A stretch of DNA of 64,000 nucleotides, taken from NCBI RefSeq assembly GCF_016907085.1, contig NZ_JAFBBJ010000001.1, positions 248,001-312,000 of the forward strand, read 5' to 3'. Under the pieces are notes generated by a model. That model did not search any database, was not told where the DNA came from, and saw nothing but the letters and a program-made list of their open reading frames with translations. Shown in pieces: positions 16,508 to 26,238 of the stretch. The stretch's first letter is position 1. Each line of letters starts with the position of its first letter. A program made the translations under genes and the position numbers. Source of the stretch: Clavibacter michiganensis (lineage in GTDB: Bacteria; Actinomycetota; Actinomycetes; Actinomycetales; Microbacteriaceae).

Positions 16508-16777
16508 ATGAGCACCCACGAGCAGGACCAGCCCATCATGGACGGCGCCGGCGAGGCCACGGCGGACGAGAAGCGCGCCGGGCTCGCCGAGCAGGTCGCC
16601 TACGACCACCGCGACAGCGGATCCGAGGCCATGGCCGCCGACCTCGACCGCCGCACCGCAGACGCTGGGCTCGCCGAGGAGCCCGCCGATCCCGCGGCGA
16701 CGCAGGCGACCTCCACCGGCCGCGACGGCGTCGACGGCGAGGCCGACGCGGAGGTCGACGGGCCGCACCCCGCCTGA
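16508..16777 (+). CDS. Small acidic hydrophilic protein, 89 aa
   Basis: A very acidic, probably disordered protein (many Asp, Glu, Ala; no Cys, no hydrophobic core) without recognisable domain. A leaderless-type -10 lies 6 nt before the ATG and a strong terminator hairpin lies 40 bp after the stop, so it is a self-contained transcription unit. The composition recalls actinobacterial stress-related small proteins, but no function can be given. Confidence 0.7.
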   Translation: MSTHEQDQPIMDGAGEATADEKRAGLAEQVAYDHRDSGSEAMAADLDRRTADAGLAEEPADPAATQATSTGRDGVDGEADAEVDGPHPA

Positions 16778-16817
16778 TCCTCCGCCCCGGTCGGTGCGCC
16801 CGCACCGACACGCCCGC

Positions 16818-16850
16818 GAGGAGCCGCCCGGAATGCCCGGGCGGCTCCTC
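16818..16850 (+). terminator. Strong terminator hairpin
   Basis: Perfect 14-bp stem (16818-16831 with 16837-16850) and a 5-nt loop AATGC, followed by GTCGTTGGGG. Confidence 0.8.
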
Positions 16851-16866
16851 GTCGTTGGGGCAGGGG

Positions 16867-17997
16867 ATGACCGAGAACCGAGAGACCCGCGTCCGCACGC
16901 CCGCCCCCGCCGCATCCCCCCGCTCCGACGGGACCGGCCGCACGGCCCTCGTCGTCGGCGCGACCGGCATCAGCGGATCCGCGCTGGTGGACCAGCTCAC
17001 CGCCGAGGGCTGGGACGTGCTCGCCCTCAGCCGCCGCGCCGGCGCCGACCGCCCGGGCGTCCGCTGGATCAGCGCCGACCTCCGGTCCGCCGACGACCTC
17101 CGCCGCGCGCTCGCCGGCGAGCAGCCCACCCACGTGTTCTTCACCGCGTGGTCGCGCCAGGCCACCGAGCAGGAGAACATCGACGTGAACGGCGGCATGG
17201 TGCGCGACCTCCTCGCCGCACTCGACGGCGCGCCCGTCGAGCACGCCGCGCTCGTCACCGGCCTCAAGCACTACCTCGGCCCGTTCGAGGCCTACGGGCA
17301 GGGCAACATGCCCGACACCCCCTTCCACGAGGAGGAGGAGCGCCTCGAGGCCCCGAACTTCTACTACGCGCAGGAGGACGAGCTGTTCGCGGCAGCCTCC
17401 CGCCAGGGCTTCGCGTGGTCGGTGCACCGCTCGCACACCGTCATCGGGCACGCGGTCGGCAACCAGATGAACATGGGGCTGACGCTCGCGGTCTACGGAT
17501 CCCTCTGCCGCGACCTCGGCCTGCCCTTCGTCTTCCCGGGCAGCGAGACCCAGTGGGACGGGCTCACCGACGTCACCGACGCGACCGTGCTCGCGGACCA
17601 GATGATCTGGGCGTCCACCGCCGAGGCCGGCCGCGACGAGGCGTTCAACGTCGTCAACGGCGACGTCTTCCGGTGGCGCTGGATGTGGCCCCGCCTCGCC
17701 GCCTTCTTCGGCGTCGAGCCCGTCGGCTTCCAGGACGCGCCGCGTCCGCTCGAGCAGCAGATGGCCGGCTACGAGGACGAGTGGGCGCGCATCGCCCGCG
17801 AGGCCGGGCTCGCGGAGTCCGACCTGAACCGCATCGCCTCCTGGTGGCACACCGACGCCGACCTCGGACGCGACATCGAGGTCGTCACCGACATCAGCAA
17901 GAGCCGGCTTGCCGGGTTCCAGACGCACCACCGCACGCTGGACAGCTTCCTCGGGCTGTTCGAGCGCTACCGCGCGGAGGGGCTCATCCCGCGCTGA
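16867..17997 (+). CDS. PRISE-like SDR oxidoreductase
   Basis: 376 residues. The Rossmann motif GATGISG is at 31-37 and NFYYAQEDELF at about 164-174. That NFYY-x-x-ED stretch marks the progesterone 5-beta-reductase/iridoid synthase-like (PRISE, VEP1) branch of the short-chain dehydrogenases, which reduce activated enones with NADPH. The bacterial substrate is unknown. The last 14 bp overlap the end of the convergent DUF418 gene. Confidence 0.85.
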   Translation: MTENRETRVRTPAPAASPRSDGTGRTALVVGATGISGSALVDQLTAEGWDVLALSRRAGADRPGVRWISADLRSADDLRRALAGEQPTHVFFTAWSRQATEQENIDVNGGMVRDLLAALDGAPVEHAALVTGLKHYLGPFEAYGQGNMPDTPFHEEEERLEAPNFYYAQEDELFAAASRQGFAWSVHRSHTVIGHAVGNQMNMGLTLAVYGSLCRDLGLPFVFPGSETQWDGLTDVTDATVLADQMIWASTAEAGRDEAFNVVNGDVFRWRWMWPRLAAFFGVEPVGFQDAPRPLEQQMAGYEDEWARIAREAGLAESDLNRIASWWHTDADLGRDIEVVTDISKSRLAGFQTHHRTLDSFLGLFERYRAEGLIPR

Positions 17998-19228
17998 CCG
18001 GCTGCGCGGGCGCCGCGGGTCCCGCGGCCGGACGCCCGTAGGCCAGGCGGCGGATCGCCCACTCGGCGGGACCGGCACGACCCGCGCGCTCGAGCGCCAC
18101 GGCCACCGCGACGGTGACGAGCCAGACGCCGATCGCGACGAGGGCGATGCGGGCGGTCCCCGCGCCGACGCCGAGGCCGAGCGACCACGGCTCCAGGAGG
18201 ATCGCGAACAGAACCGACTGCAGCAGGTAGCAGGTCATCGAGCGACGGCCCACGGCGACCAGCGCGCCGAGCACCGGGCCGGGCGCGGGATCCCCGCGGC
18301 GCGCCCGCGCGGCGACCGCCCAGCCCACGAGGCCGAGCAGACCCAGCGCGCCGCCGACCCCGGTGGCGCCGTGCAGCACGCCGAGCAGGTACAGCGCCAC
18401 GGGATCCGCGTCGATGGCGCCCACGGTCGCGAGCACGAGCGGGAGCGCGCCGAGCACGCTGACGGGCATCCCGACGAGCGCGAGGCCCCGCAGCAGCGGC
18501 AGGTGCGCGGCCGGGTCCTCGAGCACGCGGCGTCGGCCGAGCAGCATTCCGATCGCGGCCAGCGGCACGAGCGCGCCGACCGTCACGGGTGTCGCGACGA
18601 GGATCGCGGCCAGGGCGAGCGCCCGGCTGCCGAGGTCGCCGAGGAAGGTGCCGTCGCCGCCGAAGAGGGACCCGGATCCGTCGTCGCCCGTGAGGCCGTC
18701 CGCCCCCGCCCCGATGAGGAACACGATCGCGGGCGCCCACACGAGCACGCGGAACACGCGGTCGCTGGCCCGGTACATCGCCGCGAGGGCGAGCCCGAGG
18801 ATCCCGTAGCTGAGCAGGATGTCGCCCTCGAACAGCAGCACCACGTGCAGCGCCCCGAAGACCATGAGCCAGAGGCTCCTGCGGAGGAGCAGCCGCCGGG
18901 CGCGCGGGCCGTCGACGCCCGCGGCGGCCTGGCGCCGCAGGATCACCGCCAAGCCGTACGCGAAGAGCATCGTGAACAGCGGGAACGCGCGGTTGTCGAC
19001 GAGCGTGCCCACGAGCGCGTCGGCGACGTGGTCGAGCGCGGTGCCGTCCGAGGGGCGGCCGAGCGGGCCCATCGGCCGGCCAACGATGAAGTAGACGGAG
19101 TTGGCGAGCGCGATGCCGAGCAGCGCGATCCCGCGGAGCAGGTCGGGCGCGAGGCTGCGCTCCGCCGCGGACGTCGGGCCGGCGTAGCCGACGGGCGCGG
19201 GCGCGGGGGAGCCGGGGTGCGGGGTCAC
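17984..19228 (-). CDS. DUF418 family membrane protein
   Basis: 414 residues with about ten hydrophobic helices. The N-terminal PDLLRGIALLGIALANS and the C-terminal VAVGRRSMTCYLLQSVLF are the hallmarks of DUF418/YeiB-like proteins, related to membrane acyltransferases. GTG start at 19228, preceded by GGATCC. Its role is unknown, possibly transport or modification of an envelope molecule. It overlaps the convergent SDR gene by 14 bp. Confidence 0.88.
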   Translation of the reverse strand: MTPHPGSPAPAPVGYAGPTSAAERSLAPDLLRGIALLGIALANSVYFIVGRPMGPLGRPSDGTALDHVADALVGTLVDNRAFPLFTMLFAYGLAVILRRQAAAGVDGPRARRLLLRRSLWLMVFGALHVVLLFEGDILLSYGILGLALAAMYRASDRVFRVLVWAPAIVFLIGAGADGLTGDDGSGSLFGGDGTFLGDLGSRALALAAILVATPVTVGALVPLAAIGMLLGRRRVLEDPAAHLPLLRGLALVGMPVSVLGALPLVLATVGAIDADPVALYLLGVLHGATGVGGALGLLGLVGWAVAARARRGDPAPGPVLGALVAVGRRSMTCYLLQSVLFAILLEPWSLGLGVGAGTARIALVAIGVWLVTVAVAVALERAGRAGPAEWAIRRLAYGRPAAGPAAPAQPVSAG

Positions 19229-19365
19229 GGATCCAGCCTGCCCGGTGCGGCCGCGCGGCGCCTCCGCCGGGCGGGGGACCCGCGCGCGCATCCACCGATC
19301 GGCCGATGCCGGGGATCGACCGCTCGGCCGTTCCGCTCCGGCCCGCCGAGCGCCACGCTGGATCC

Positions 19366-20286
19366 ATGACCACAGCAGCCGTCGAGGAGCACGTCCGCGT
19401 GCGCGACCTCGCGAAGACCTACGGCACGACCACCGCCCTCCGGGGCGTCACCTTCGACATCCACCGCGGCGAGACGTTCGCCCTCCTCGGGCCCAACGGC
19501 GCAGGGAAGTCGACGACCATCGAGATCCTCGAGGGGTACCGGCTCCGCACCGGCGGATCCGCGACCGTGCTGGGCGTGGATCCCGCGACGGGCGGCCGCG
19601 CCTGGCGCGCCCGCATCGGCATGGTGCTCCAGTCGAGCTCCGAGAGCGGCGCCATGACCGTGCGCGAGCAGGTCGCGCACTTCGCCCGGATGTACCCGCG
19701 GCCCCGCGACGTCGACGCGACCATCGAGGCCGTGGGCCTCACCGAGAAGGCCGGCACACTCCTGCGCGCGCTCTCGGGCGGCCAGCGGCGGCGGGTGGAC
19801 GTGGCCCTCGGGATCATCGGCCGCCCCGAGCTGCTGTTCCTCGACGAGCCGACCACGGGATTCGACCCCGAAGCCCGGCACCGGTTCTGGGACCTCATCC
19901 GCGAGCTCAAGGCGGAGGGCACCACCATCCTGCTCACCACGCACTACCTCGACGAGGCGGCGCAGCTGGGCGACCGGGCCGCGGTGATCGCGGGCGGCAG
20001 CCTGGTGGCGATCGGCCGGCTCGACGAGATCGGGGGAGAGGAGGCGCGGATCCCGCGGGTGCTCTGGCGCGACGACGACGGATCCCACGAGGAGCGCACC
20101 CGGACGCCCGGCGCGTTCGTGGCGCGGCTCTCGGAGGCCACCCCCGGCGGCGAGCCGCGCGACCTGCGGATCGTCCGGCCGAGCCTCGAGGACGTGTACC
20201 TCGGGCTGCTCGCGGAGGCGGGCGCGCCCGCTGCCCCTGCCGCGACTCCCGCTGCCCCGGCGACCACCCAGGAGGTGGCGGCATGA
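19366..20286 (+). CDS. ABC exporter ATP-binding protein
   Basis: 306 residues. Walker A GPNGAGKST (42-50), signature LSGGQRRRVDVALG, Walker B LLFLDEPTTGFDPEAR and H-loop TTHYLDEAAQ are all intact. This is the ABC-2 exporter type (DrrA/CcmA-like). It energises the permease encoded next, whose ATG overlaps its stop (ATGA). The C-terminal 25 residues are Ala/Pro-rich. Substrate unknown: drugs, lipids or peptides are typical. Confidence 0.92.
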   Translation: MTTAAVEEHVRVRDLAKTYGTTTALRGVTFDIHRGETFALLGPNGAGKSTTIEILEGYRLRTGGSATVLGVDPATGGRAWRARIGMVLQSSSESGAMTVREQVAHFARMYPRPRDVDATIEAVGLTEKAGTLLRALSGGQRRRVDVALGIIGRPELLFLDEPTTGFDPEARHRFWDLIRELKAEGTTILLTTHYLDEAAQLGDRAAVIAGGSLVAIGRLDEIGGEEARIPRVLWRDDDGSHEERTRTPGAFVARLSEATPGGEPRDLRIVRPSLEDVYLGLLAEAGAPAAPAATPAAPATTQEVAA

Positions 20287-21146
20287 CCGCCGTCCGCCCC
20301 ACGAGCCCCGCCGCGGTCCGCGCCCCGGCGCTGCCCGGCGTCCTCCCGCTCGGGATCCACCGCGTCCGCTACGAGGTCCGCCGCTACTTCCGGCAGACCG
20401 ACACCATCATCTTCACGTTCCTCTTCCCGGTCATCATGCTGTCGATCTTCTCGGTGGCCTTCGGCTCGTCCGGCAACCTCGGCACCGCGCCCGACGGGTC
20501 CGGCGGCGTCAGCGCGGCGGCCTACTACCTGCCGGGCATGATCGCGGCGGGCATCCTCCTCTCGGGCGTGCAGAACCTCGCGGTCGACATCGCCATGGAG
20601 CGCAGCGATGGCACGCTCAAGCGGCTCGCCGGATCCCCGCTGCCGGTGCTCTCCTACTTCATCGGCAAGGGCGGCCAGGTCATCGTCACCTCGCTCCTGC
20701 AGATGGTCGTGCTGCTCCTCGTCGCCCGGTTCGCGTTCGGGGTGGAGCTGCCGACCGACGCGGGGCGCTGGGCCACGTTCGCGTGGGTGTACGCGCTCGG
20801 GATCACGTCGTCGGCCGTGCTGGGCATCGCCCTCAGCCGCATCCCGCGCTCCGGCGCGTCGGCCACGGCGGTCATCACGCCGATCGTGCTCGTGCTGCAG
20901 TTCATCAGCGGCGTCTACCTGACCTTCACCATGCTGCCGACCTGGCTGCAGGACGTCGCGGCTTTCCTGCCGCTGAAGTGGATGGCGCAGGGCATGCGCG
21001 CCGTGTTCCTCCCCGACGCGCTCGCGGCCGTCGAGCGCGGCGGCACCTGGGACCTCGCGGGCGTCGCGGTCGTCCTCGCGATCTGGCTGGTCGGCGGCAC
21101 GATCGCCGCGGTCGCCAGCTTCCGCTGGATCCGCCGGGACTCCTGA
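20283..21146 (+). CDS. ABC-2 type exporter permease
   Basis: 287 residues with six membrane helices. The stretch AMERSDGTLKRLAGSPLP is the conserved cytoplasmic loop of DrrB-like ABC-2 permeases. It pairs with the ATPase upstream (4-bp overlap). The two-component system starts 40 bp further on in the same direction and probably controls the exporter. Confidence 0.9.
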   Translation: MTAVRPTSPAAVRAPALPGVLPLGIHRVRYEVRRYFRQTDTIIFTFLFPVIMLSIFSVAFGSSGNLGTAPDGSGGVSAAAYYLPGMIAAGILLSGVQNLAVDIAMERSDGTLKRLAGSPLPVLSYFIGKGGQVIVTSLLQMVVLLLVARFAFGVELPTDAGRWATFAWVYALGITSSAVLGIALSRIPRSGASATAVITPIVLVLQFISGVYLTFTMLPTWLQDVAAFLPLKWMAQGMRAVFLPDALAAVERGGTWDLAGVAVVLAIWLVGGTIAAVASFRWIRRDS

Positions 21147-21185
21147 GCGGTGCGCGACCACCGGACGGGATGGCAGGCTCAGGGG

Positions 21186-22457
21186 ATGATCCCGGTCCGC
21201 ACCGTCCACCTCGCCTACGGGGTGACCATGGCGGTGCTGGTGCTGCTCGCCATCGGCTCGCGCGGGGACGCCGGATGGGCCGCGTGGGGCGCGATCGCCG
21301 CCATGACCGCCCTGTACCTCCTGGTGGGCCGTCGTGCGCTCGAGGCCTCCGCGGCGGCGTCCGCCACGGAGGCCCGGCTGCCCCCGGAGCCGTCGGCGGT
21401 GGTCTTCCTCGCGCTCGTCATCCCCGCCGCCACCTGGGGCGTCGCGAGCCTGTCGACGTTCGCCGTCGTGCAGTGCGTGCTCTGCCCGCTCGTCTGGCTG
21501 CTCCTCGACCGGGTGCGCGACGCCGTCATCGGGACCCTCGTGCTCACCGGATCCATCGCCGTGGGCTTCGTGGTCGGCTTCGGCGACCTGCCGGGCGCCC
21601 TCCCGACCATGGCCCTGTCGCAGGGGCTCAGCCTCGGCGGCACCATCGCGCTCGGGCTCTGGATCACGCGGATCGCCGACCTCAGCCGCGAGCGCCTGCA
21701 GCTCCTGGAGGGCCTGCGGGCGGCGCAGGCGCAGGTCGAGGAGCTCGGTCGTGAGGCGGGGACCGCCCGCGAGCGGGAGCGGCTGTCGGCGGACATCCAC
21801 GACACCGTCGCGCAGGACCTCACCGGCCTCGTGATGCTCGCGCAGCGCGGCCGGCGCGAGCTCCGCGGCGGCGAGACGGACGCCACGGACCGGACCCTGG
21901 CCCAGCTCGAGGACGGCGCGCGGGATGCGCTGACGCAGACCCGCGCGATCGTCGCGGCCACGGCGCCCGTCGAGCTGACGGACGGACTCGGTCAGGCGCT
22001 CGCGCGGCTGGGCGCGCGCCTGGAGCGCGAGGCGGGCATCCCCGTCGAGGTGCGCGCCGATGCGGGCGTCGGATCCGTCGACCGCGACGCCGAGGTCGTC
22101 CTCCTCCGCTGCGCCCAGGAGGGCCTCGCGAACGTGCGCCGCCACGCGGGCGCCTCCGCCGTGGAGCTGCTCCTGGAGCGCGACGGCGGCGACGCCGTGC
22201 TCGCGATCCGCGACGACGGGCGCGGGTTCGACCCTGCCCGCGCATCCGGCGGCTACGGCCTCGACGGCATGCGCCGCCGGCTCGACGCGGCAGGCGGGCG
22301 CCTCGACGTCGCGAGCGGCCCCGACGGCACGCGGCTCACTGCTCGCATCCCCGCGCACGTGGCGCCCGCGGCGGCCCACGTCGATCCGCGCGGCGCAGGC
22401 CCGACGCCCGCGTCGACCCCGGCCCCCGCCGCGACCCCGACCCGGGCCCGCGCATGA
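21186..22457 (+). CDS. Sensor histidine kinase, NarL/DesK type
   Basis: 423 residues. Five or six N-terminal helices (about 8-165), a short linker, a HisKA_3 dimerisation segment with the phospho-acceptor His205 (ERERLSADIHDTVAQDLTG), and an HATPase with DDGRGFD and GYGLDGMRRRL. The membrane part has no large external sensor loop, as in intramembrane-sensing kinases linked to ABC exporters. The stop overlaps the next ATG (ATGA). The C-terminal tail is Ala/Pro-rich. Confidence 0.92.
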   Translation: MIPVRTVHLAYGVTMAVLVLLAIGSRGDAGWAAWGAIAAMTALYLLVGRRALEASAAASATEARLPPEPSAVVFLALVIPAATWGVASLSTFAVVQCVLCPLVWLLLDRVRDAVIGTLVLTGSIAVGFVVGFGDLPGALPTMALSQGLSLGGTIALGLWITRIADLSRERLQLLEGLRAAQAQVEELGREAGTARERERLSADIHDTVAQDLTGLVMLAQRGRRELRGGETDATDRTLAQLEDGARDALTQTRAIVAATAPVELTDGLGQALARLGARLEREAGIPVEVRADAGVGSVDRDAEVVLLRCAQEGLANVRRHAGASAVELLLERDGGDAVLAIRDDGRGFDPARASGGYGLDGMRRRLDAAGGRLDVASGPDGTRLTARIPAHVAPAAAHVDPRGAGPTPASTPAPAATPTRARA

Positions 22458-23128
22458 CGCCCCCGTCCGTCCGCGTCGCCGTCGTCGACGACCACCCCGT
22501 CGTCCGCGCCGGCCTCGCCGCGCTGCTCGCGTCCGCCGACGACATCGACGTCGTCGGCCAGGCGGCCGACGGCGACGCGGCGGTCGCGCTGGCCCTCGCG
22601 GAGCGCCCCGACGTCGTCCTCATGGACCTGCGCATGCCCGGGCTCGACGGCGTCGGCGCGACCGCCCGGATCCGCGAGGAGGCGCCGGACGTGCGCGTCC
22701 TGGTGCTCACGACCTACGAGACCGATGCCAGCATCCTCACCGCCATCGAGGCGGGCGCGAGCGGCTACCTGCTGAAGGCGGCGCCCGAGGAGGAGATCCT
22801 CGCCGGCGTCCGCGCGGTGGCCCGCGGTGACGTGGCCCTCGCGCCCGCGATCGCCGCCGCGCTGGTCCGCCAGGTGGCGCGCCCCGCCGCCGAGCCCGCG
22901 CCCCTGACGCCGACCCTCAGCCCGCGCGAGACCGAGGTGCTCGCGCTCGTGGCCGCCGGCCGCACCAACGCGCGCATCGCCCTCGAGCTGCATGTGACCC
23001 CCGCGACCGTGAAGACGCACCTGCTGCACGTCTTCGAGAAGCTCGGCGTCGGCGACCGGACCCGCGCGGTCACGCTCGCGATGGAGCTCGGCCTGCTGCC
23101 GCCGGCTGCCCGCCCCGGCCGGGGCTGA
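22454..23128 (+). CDS. Response regulator, NarL/LuxR type
   Basis: 224 residues. Receiver domain with Asp12-Asp13 (VVDDHP), phospho-acceptor Asp58 in VLMDLRMPG, and Lys in YLLKAAPEEE. A LuxR-type helix-turn-helix follows (about 155-212, LSPRETEVLALVAAGRTNARIA). It is the cognate partner of the kinase encoded just upstream and most likely activates the ABC exporter operon of which it is the last gene. Confidence 0.93.
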   Translation: MTPPSVRVAVVDDHPVVRAGLAALLASADDIDVVGQAADGDAAVALALAERPDVVLMDLRMPGLDGVGATARIREEAPDVRVLVLTTYETDASILTAIEAGASGYLLKAAPEEEILAGVRAVARGDVALAPAIAAALVRQVARPAAEPAPLTPTLSPRETEVLALVAAGRTNARIALELHVTPATVKTHLLHVFEKLGVGDRTRAVTLAMELGLLPPAARPGRG

Positions 23129-23179
23129 GCCGCCTCCCGTCCCTCCGCCCCCATCCGCGGGACACCGCCGGTAACGCTT

Positions 23180-23232
23180 GGATAACGTCTGCCGGAAGCA
23201 GTATCGGCGGCTGCGGAAATGGATAAGTTCTG
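23180..23232 (+). promoter_or_regulatory. Promoter region of chvE with a 12-bp direct repeat
   Basis: GGATAACGTCTG (23180-23191) recurs as GGATAAGTTCTG (23221-23232), 10 of 12 identical and 41 bp apart, about four helical turns. A loose -35/-10 pair TTGGAT (23178-23183) and TATCGG (23202-23207) lies between. The 299-bp gap before chvE holds no gene; its right half is a C-rich leader. Confidence 0.4.
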
Positions 23233-23427
23233 ACCGACGACAAACGCACGGACCGCCGCGACCCGGCCGCTCCGCCGAGGGTCGCCCCGCACCGAACCCG
23301 CACCACCACCAGCACTCACCGCACCAGCACCCGACCCGAGGACGCGTCGGAGCACCACGGCCCTCGCGAGGACGCGACTGCCCGGTGCCCGCGCGACCCG
23401 GACGGGCCACCGAGAGGACCCGCCCCC

Positions 23428-24570
23428 ATGGCATCCGGACGTAACGCACGAAAGATCAGCTCCCTCCTCCTCCTCGCCGGCGTCGCCGTCGGCATGACCG
23501 CCTGTGCGCCCCAGGGCGCCACGAACACCGGCTCGGGCGACGGCGGCGCCGCCGCCGGTGGCACCGAGTGCAACGTCGGCATCTCGATGCCGACCCGCAG
23601 CCTCGAGCGCTGGATCAACGACGGCGAGGGCCTCAAGACCAAGCTCGAGGGCGACGACTGCACCGTCGACCTCCAGTACGCCGACAACAAGACCGACGCG
23701 CAGATCAGCCAGATCCAGAACCAGGTCGCGGGCGGGGCGAAGATCCTCGTGGTCGCGGCCGTCGACGGCAAGACCCTCGGCCCGGCCCTCGAGGACGCGA
23801 AGAGCCAGGGCGTCACGGTCATCGCCTACGACCGCCTCATCAACGGCACGGACGCGGTCGACTACTACGCGACCTTCGACAACTACAAGGTCGGCACGCT
23901 GCAGGGCGAGTTCATCAAGGACACGCTCGACCTCGACAACGCGGCCGGGCCCTTCACGCTCGAGCCCTTCGCCGGCAGCCCCGACGACAACAACGCCGGC
24001 TTCTTCTTCGGCGGCGCGTGGGACGTGCTCCAGCCCTACGTCGAGAGCGGCAAGCTGACCGTGCCCTCGGGCAAGTCGCCCGCGACGAGCGCCGACTGGC
24101 AGGCCATCGGCATCCTCGGCTGGGGATCCGACGACGCGCAGGCCGAGATGGACAACCGCCTGCAGTCCTTCTACACGGGCGGCCAGAAGGTCCAGGTCGT
24201 GCTCTCGCCCAACGACAGCCTCGCGCTCGGCATCGAGGCGTCGCTCGCGAGCGCCGGCTACGCGCCCGGCGCCGACTGGCCCGTCATCACCGGCCAGGAC
24301 GCCGACAAGGCGAACGTGCAGGCGATCCTCCAGGACAAGCAGTCCATGACCGTCTGGAAGGACACCCGGGCGCTCGGCGACCAGGTCCAGAAGATGATCG
24401 GCGAGATCGTGAAGGGCGACGAGGTCACGGTCAACGACACCAAGTCGTACGACAACGGCAACAAGGTCGTCCCGTCGTTCCTCCTCGACCCGCAGGTGGT
24501 CGTGAAGGACGACGTGCAGTCGGTCCTCATCGACTCCGGCTTCCTCAAGGCGTCCGACGTCGGCCTCTAG
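23428..24570 (+). CDS. chvE: Multiple-monosaccharide ABC transporter, substrate-binding lipoprotein
   Basis: 380 residues. An N-terminal signal ends in a lipobox-like GMTAC with Cys26, so it is lipid-anchored outside the membrane. The body is a periplasmic-binding type 1 fold of the ChvE group (ISMPTRSLERWINDG, YADNKTDAQISQIQN, VIAYDRLI, PNDSLALGIE, ITGQDADKANVQAI). ChvE of Agrobacterium binds galactose, arabinose, xylose and related sugars. It is the first gene of a three-gene importer operon. A 21-bp hairpin follows it, which would favour a surplus of this component. Confidence 0.93.
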   Translation: MASGRNARKISSLLLLAGVAVGMTACAPQGATNTGSGDGGAAAGGTECNVGISMPTRSLERWINDGEGLKTKLEGDDCTVDLQYADNKTDAQISQIQNQVAGGAKILVVAAVDGKTLGPALEDAKSQGVTVIAYDRLINGTDAVDYYATFDNYKVGTLQGEFIKDTLDLDNAAGPFTLEPFAGSPDDNNAGFFFGGAWDVLQPYVESGKLTVPSGKSPATSADWQAIGILGWGSDDAQAEMDNRLQSFYTGGQKVQVVLSPNDSLALGIEASLASAGYAPGADWPVITGQDADKANVQAILQDKQSMTVWKDTRALGDQVQKMIGEIVKGDEVTVNDTKSYDNGNKVVPSFLLDPQVVVKDDVQSVLIDSGFLKASDVGL

Positions 24571-24577
24571 CCGTCAT

Positions 24578-24624
24578 CGCGGCCGACGGGCGCCCGGCAC
24601 CACGCCGGGCGCCCGTCGGCCGCG
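24578..24624 (+). promoter_or_regulatory. Intercistronic hairpin between chvE and mmsA
   Basis: Perfect 21-bp stem (24578-24598 with 24604-24624) and a 5-nt loop ACCAC. It lies between the binding-protein gene and the ATPase gene of one operon, a place where such stems slow 3' decay or partly terminate transcription, raising binding-protein levels. Confidence 0.75.
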
Positions 24625-24693
24625 CATCCGTCTCCACCCGGCGCGCGCCGACAGGGCGCGCGCCACCGACCCGAACGGGAACCAGGAGCAGCA

Positions 24694-26238
24694 ATGGACG
24701 ACGTCATCCTGCAGATGACCGGCATCGTCAAGGAGTTCACGGGCGTGCGCGCCCTCGACGGCGTGGACGTCACCGTCCGCCGCGGCGAGGTGCACGCCAT
24801 CTGCGGCGAGAACGGCGCGGGCAAGTCGACGCTGATGAAGGTGCTCAGCGGCGTGTACCCGCACGGCTCGTACGAGGGCACCATCACGATCGACGGCCGC
24901 GAGGTCCGCTACGGATCCATCAACGACAGCGAGCGCGACGGGGTGGTCATCATCCACCAGGAGCTCGCGCTCAGCCCCTACCTCTCCATCGCGGAGAACA
25001 TCTTCCTCGGCAACGAGATGTCGCGCGGCGGCGTCATCGACTGGAACAAGACGAACCTCGAGGCCGTCAAGCTGCTGAAGCGCGTGGGGCTCGACGAGAA
25101 CCCGGCGACGCGCGTGCTCGAGCTCGGCGTGGGAAAGCAGCAGCTCGTGGAGATCGCGAAGGCGCTCTCCAAGGAGGTGAAGCTCCTGATCCTCGACGAG
25201 CCGACCGCGGCGCTCAACGACGACGACTCGGCGCACCTGCTCGGCCTCATCCGCCTGCTGCGCGACGACGGCATCACGAGCATCATCATCAGCCACAAGC
25301 TCAACGAGATCCGGGCCATCGCGGACGACGTCACCGTCATCCGCGACGGGAAGACCATCGAGACGTTCCCGGTCACCGACTCGGACGAGATCGAGACGCG
25401 CATCATCCGCGCCATGGTCGGCCGACCGCTCGACGCGCAGTTCCCTCCGCGGGATCCGCGCATCGGCGAGGAGAAGCTCCGCGTCGAGGGCTGGACCGTG
25501 CACCACCCCGTCGACGTCGACCGCGTCGTCGTCGACGACGCGTCGTTCCACGTCCGCGCGGGCGAGGTCGTCGGGTTCGCGGGCCTCATGGGCGCGGGCC
25601 GCACGGAGCTCGCGATGAGCATCTTCGGGCGCTCGTACGGCACGGGCATCTCCGGCCGGATCTTCAAGGACGGGAAGGAGATCCGCACCCGCACCGTGAG
25701 CGAGGCCATCAAGAACGGCATCGCCTACGCGACGGAGGACCGGAAGCGCTACGGGCTGAACCTCATCGGCAGCATCACGGTGAACGTCTCGGCCGCCGCC
25801 CTCTCCAAGCTCGTCAAGCTCGGCGTGATCGACCGGCACCGCGAGTACGCGGTCGCCGACGACTACCGCAAGAAGATGAACATCAAGACGCCCGACGTCG
25901 CGGGGGTGGTCGGCAAGCTGTCCGGCGGCAACCAGCAGAAGGTCGTCCTCAGCAAGTGGATCTACTCGGGTCCCGACGTCCTCATCCTCGACGAGCCCAC
26001 GCGCGGCATCGACGTGGGGGCGAAGTACGAGATCTACAGCATCATCAACCAGCTCGCGGCCGAGGGGAAGGCGGTCATCGTCATCTCCTCCGAGCTGCCC
26101 GAGCTCATCGGCCTCTCGGACCGGATCTACACGATCGCCGAGGGGCGGCTCACCGCGGAGGTCTCCCGGGCCGACGCGACACAGGAGGAGCTGATGCGGC
26201 ACATGACCGCCAGCCGGAAGTCAGGAGTCGACCAGTGA
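24694..26238 (+). CDS. mmsA: Multiple-monosaccharide ABC transporter, ATP-binding protein
   Basis: 514 residues with two fused nucleotide-binding domains, as in all CUT2-class sugar importers. Domain 1 has Walker [10 protein letters not shown] (38-46) and [11 protein letters not shown]. Domain 2 has degenerate Walker [10 protein letters not shown], signature [10 protein letters not shown] and [12 protein letters not shown]. It drives uptake through MmsB. RBS AGGAGCAGC precedes the ATG. The stop overlaps the GTG of mmsB (GTGA). Confidence 0.95.
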   Translation: MDDVILQMTGIVKEFTGVRALDGVDVTVRRGEVHAICGENGAGKSTLMKVLSGVYPHGSYEGTITIDGREVRYGSINDSERDGVVIIHQELALSPYLSIAENIFLGNEMSRGGVIDWNKTNLEAVKLLKRVGLDENPATRVLELGVGKQQLVEIAKALSKEVKLLILDEPTAALNDDDSAHLLGLIRLLRDDGITSIIISHKLNEIRAIADDVTVIRDGKTIETFPVTDSDEIETRIIRAMVGRPLDAQFPPRDPRIGEEKLRVEGWTVHHPVDVDRVVVDDASFHVRAGEVVGFAGLMGAGRTELAMSIFGRSYGTGISGRIFKDGKEIRTRTVSEAIKNGIAYATEDRKRYGLNLIGSITVNVSAAALSKLVKLGVIDRHREYAVADDYRKKMNIKTPDVAGVVGKLSGGNQQKVVLSKWIYSGPDVLILDEPTRGIDVGAKYEIYSIINQLAAEGKAVIVISSELPELIGLSDRIYTIAEGRLTAEVSRADATQEELMRHMTASRKSGVDQ

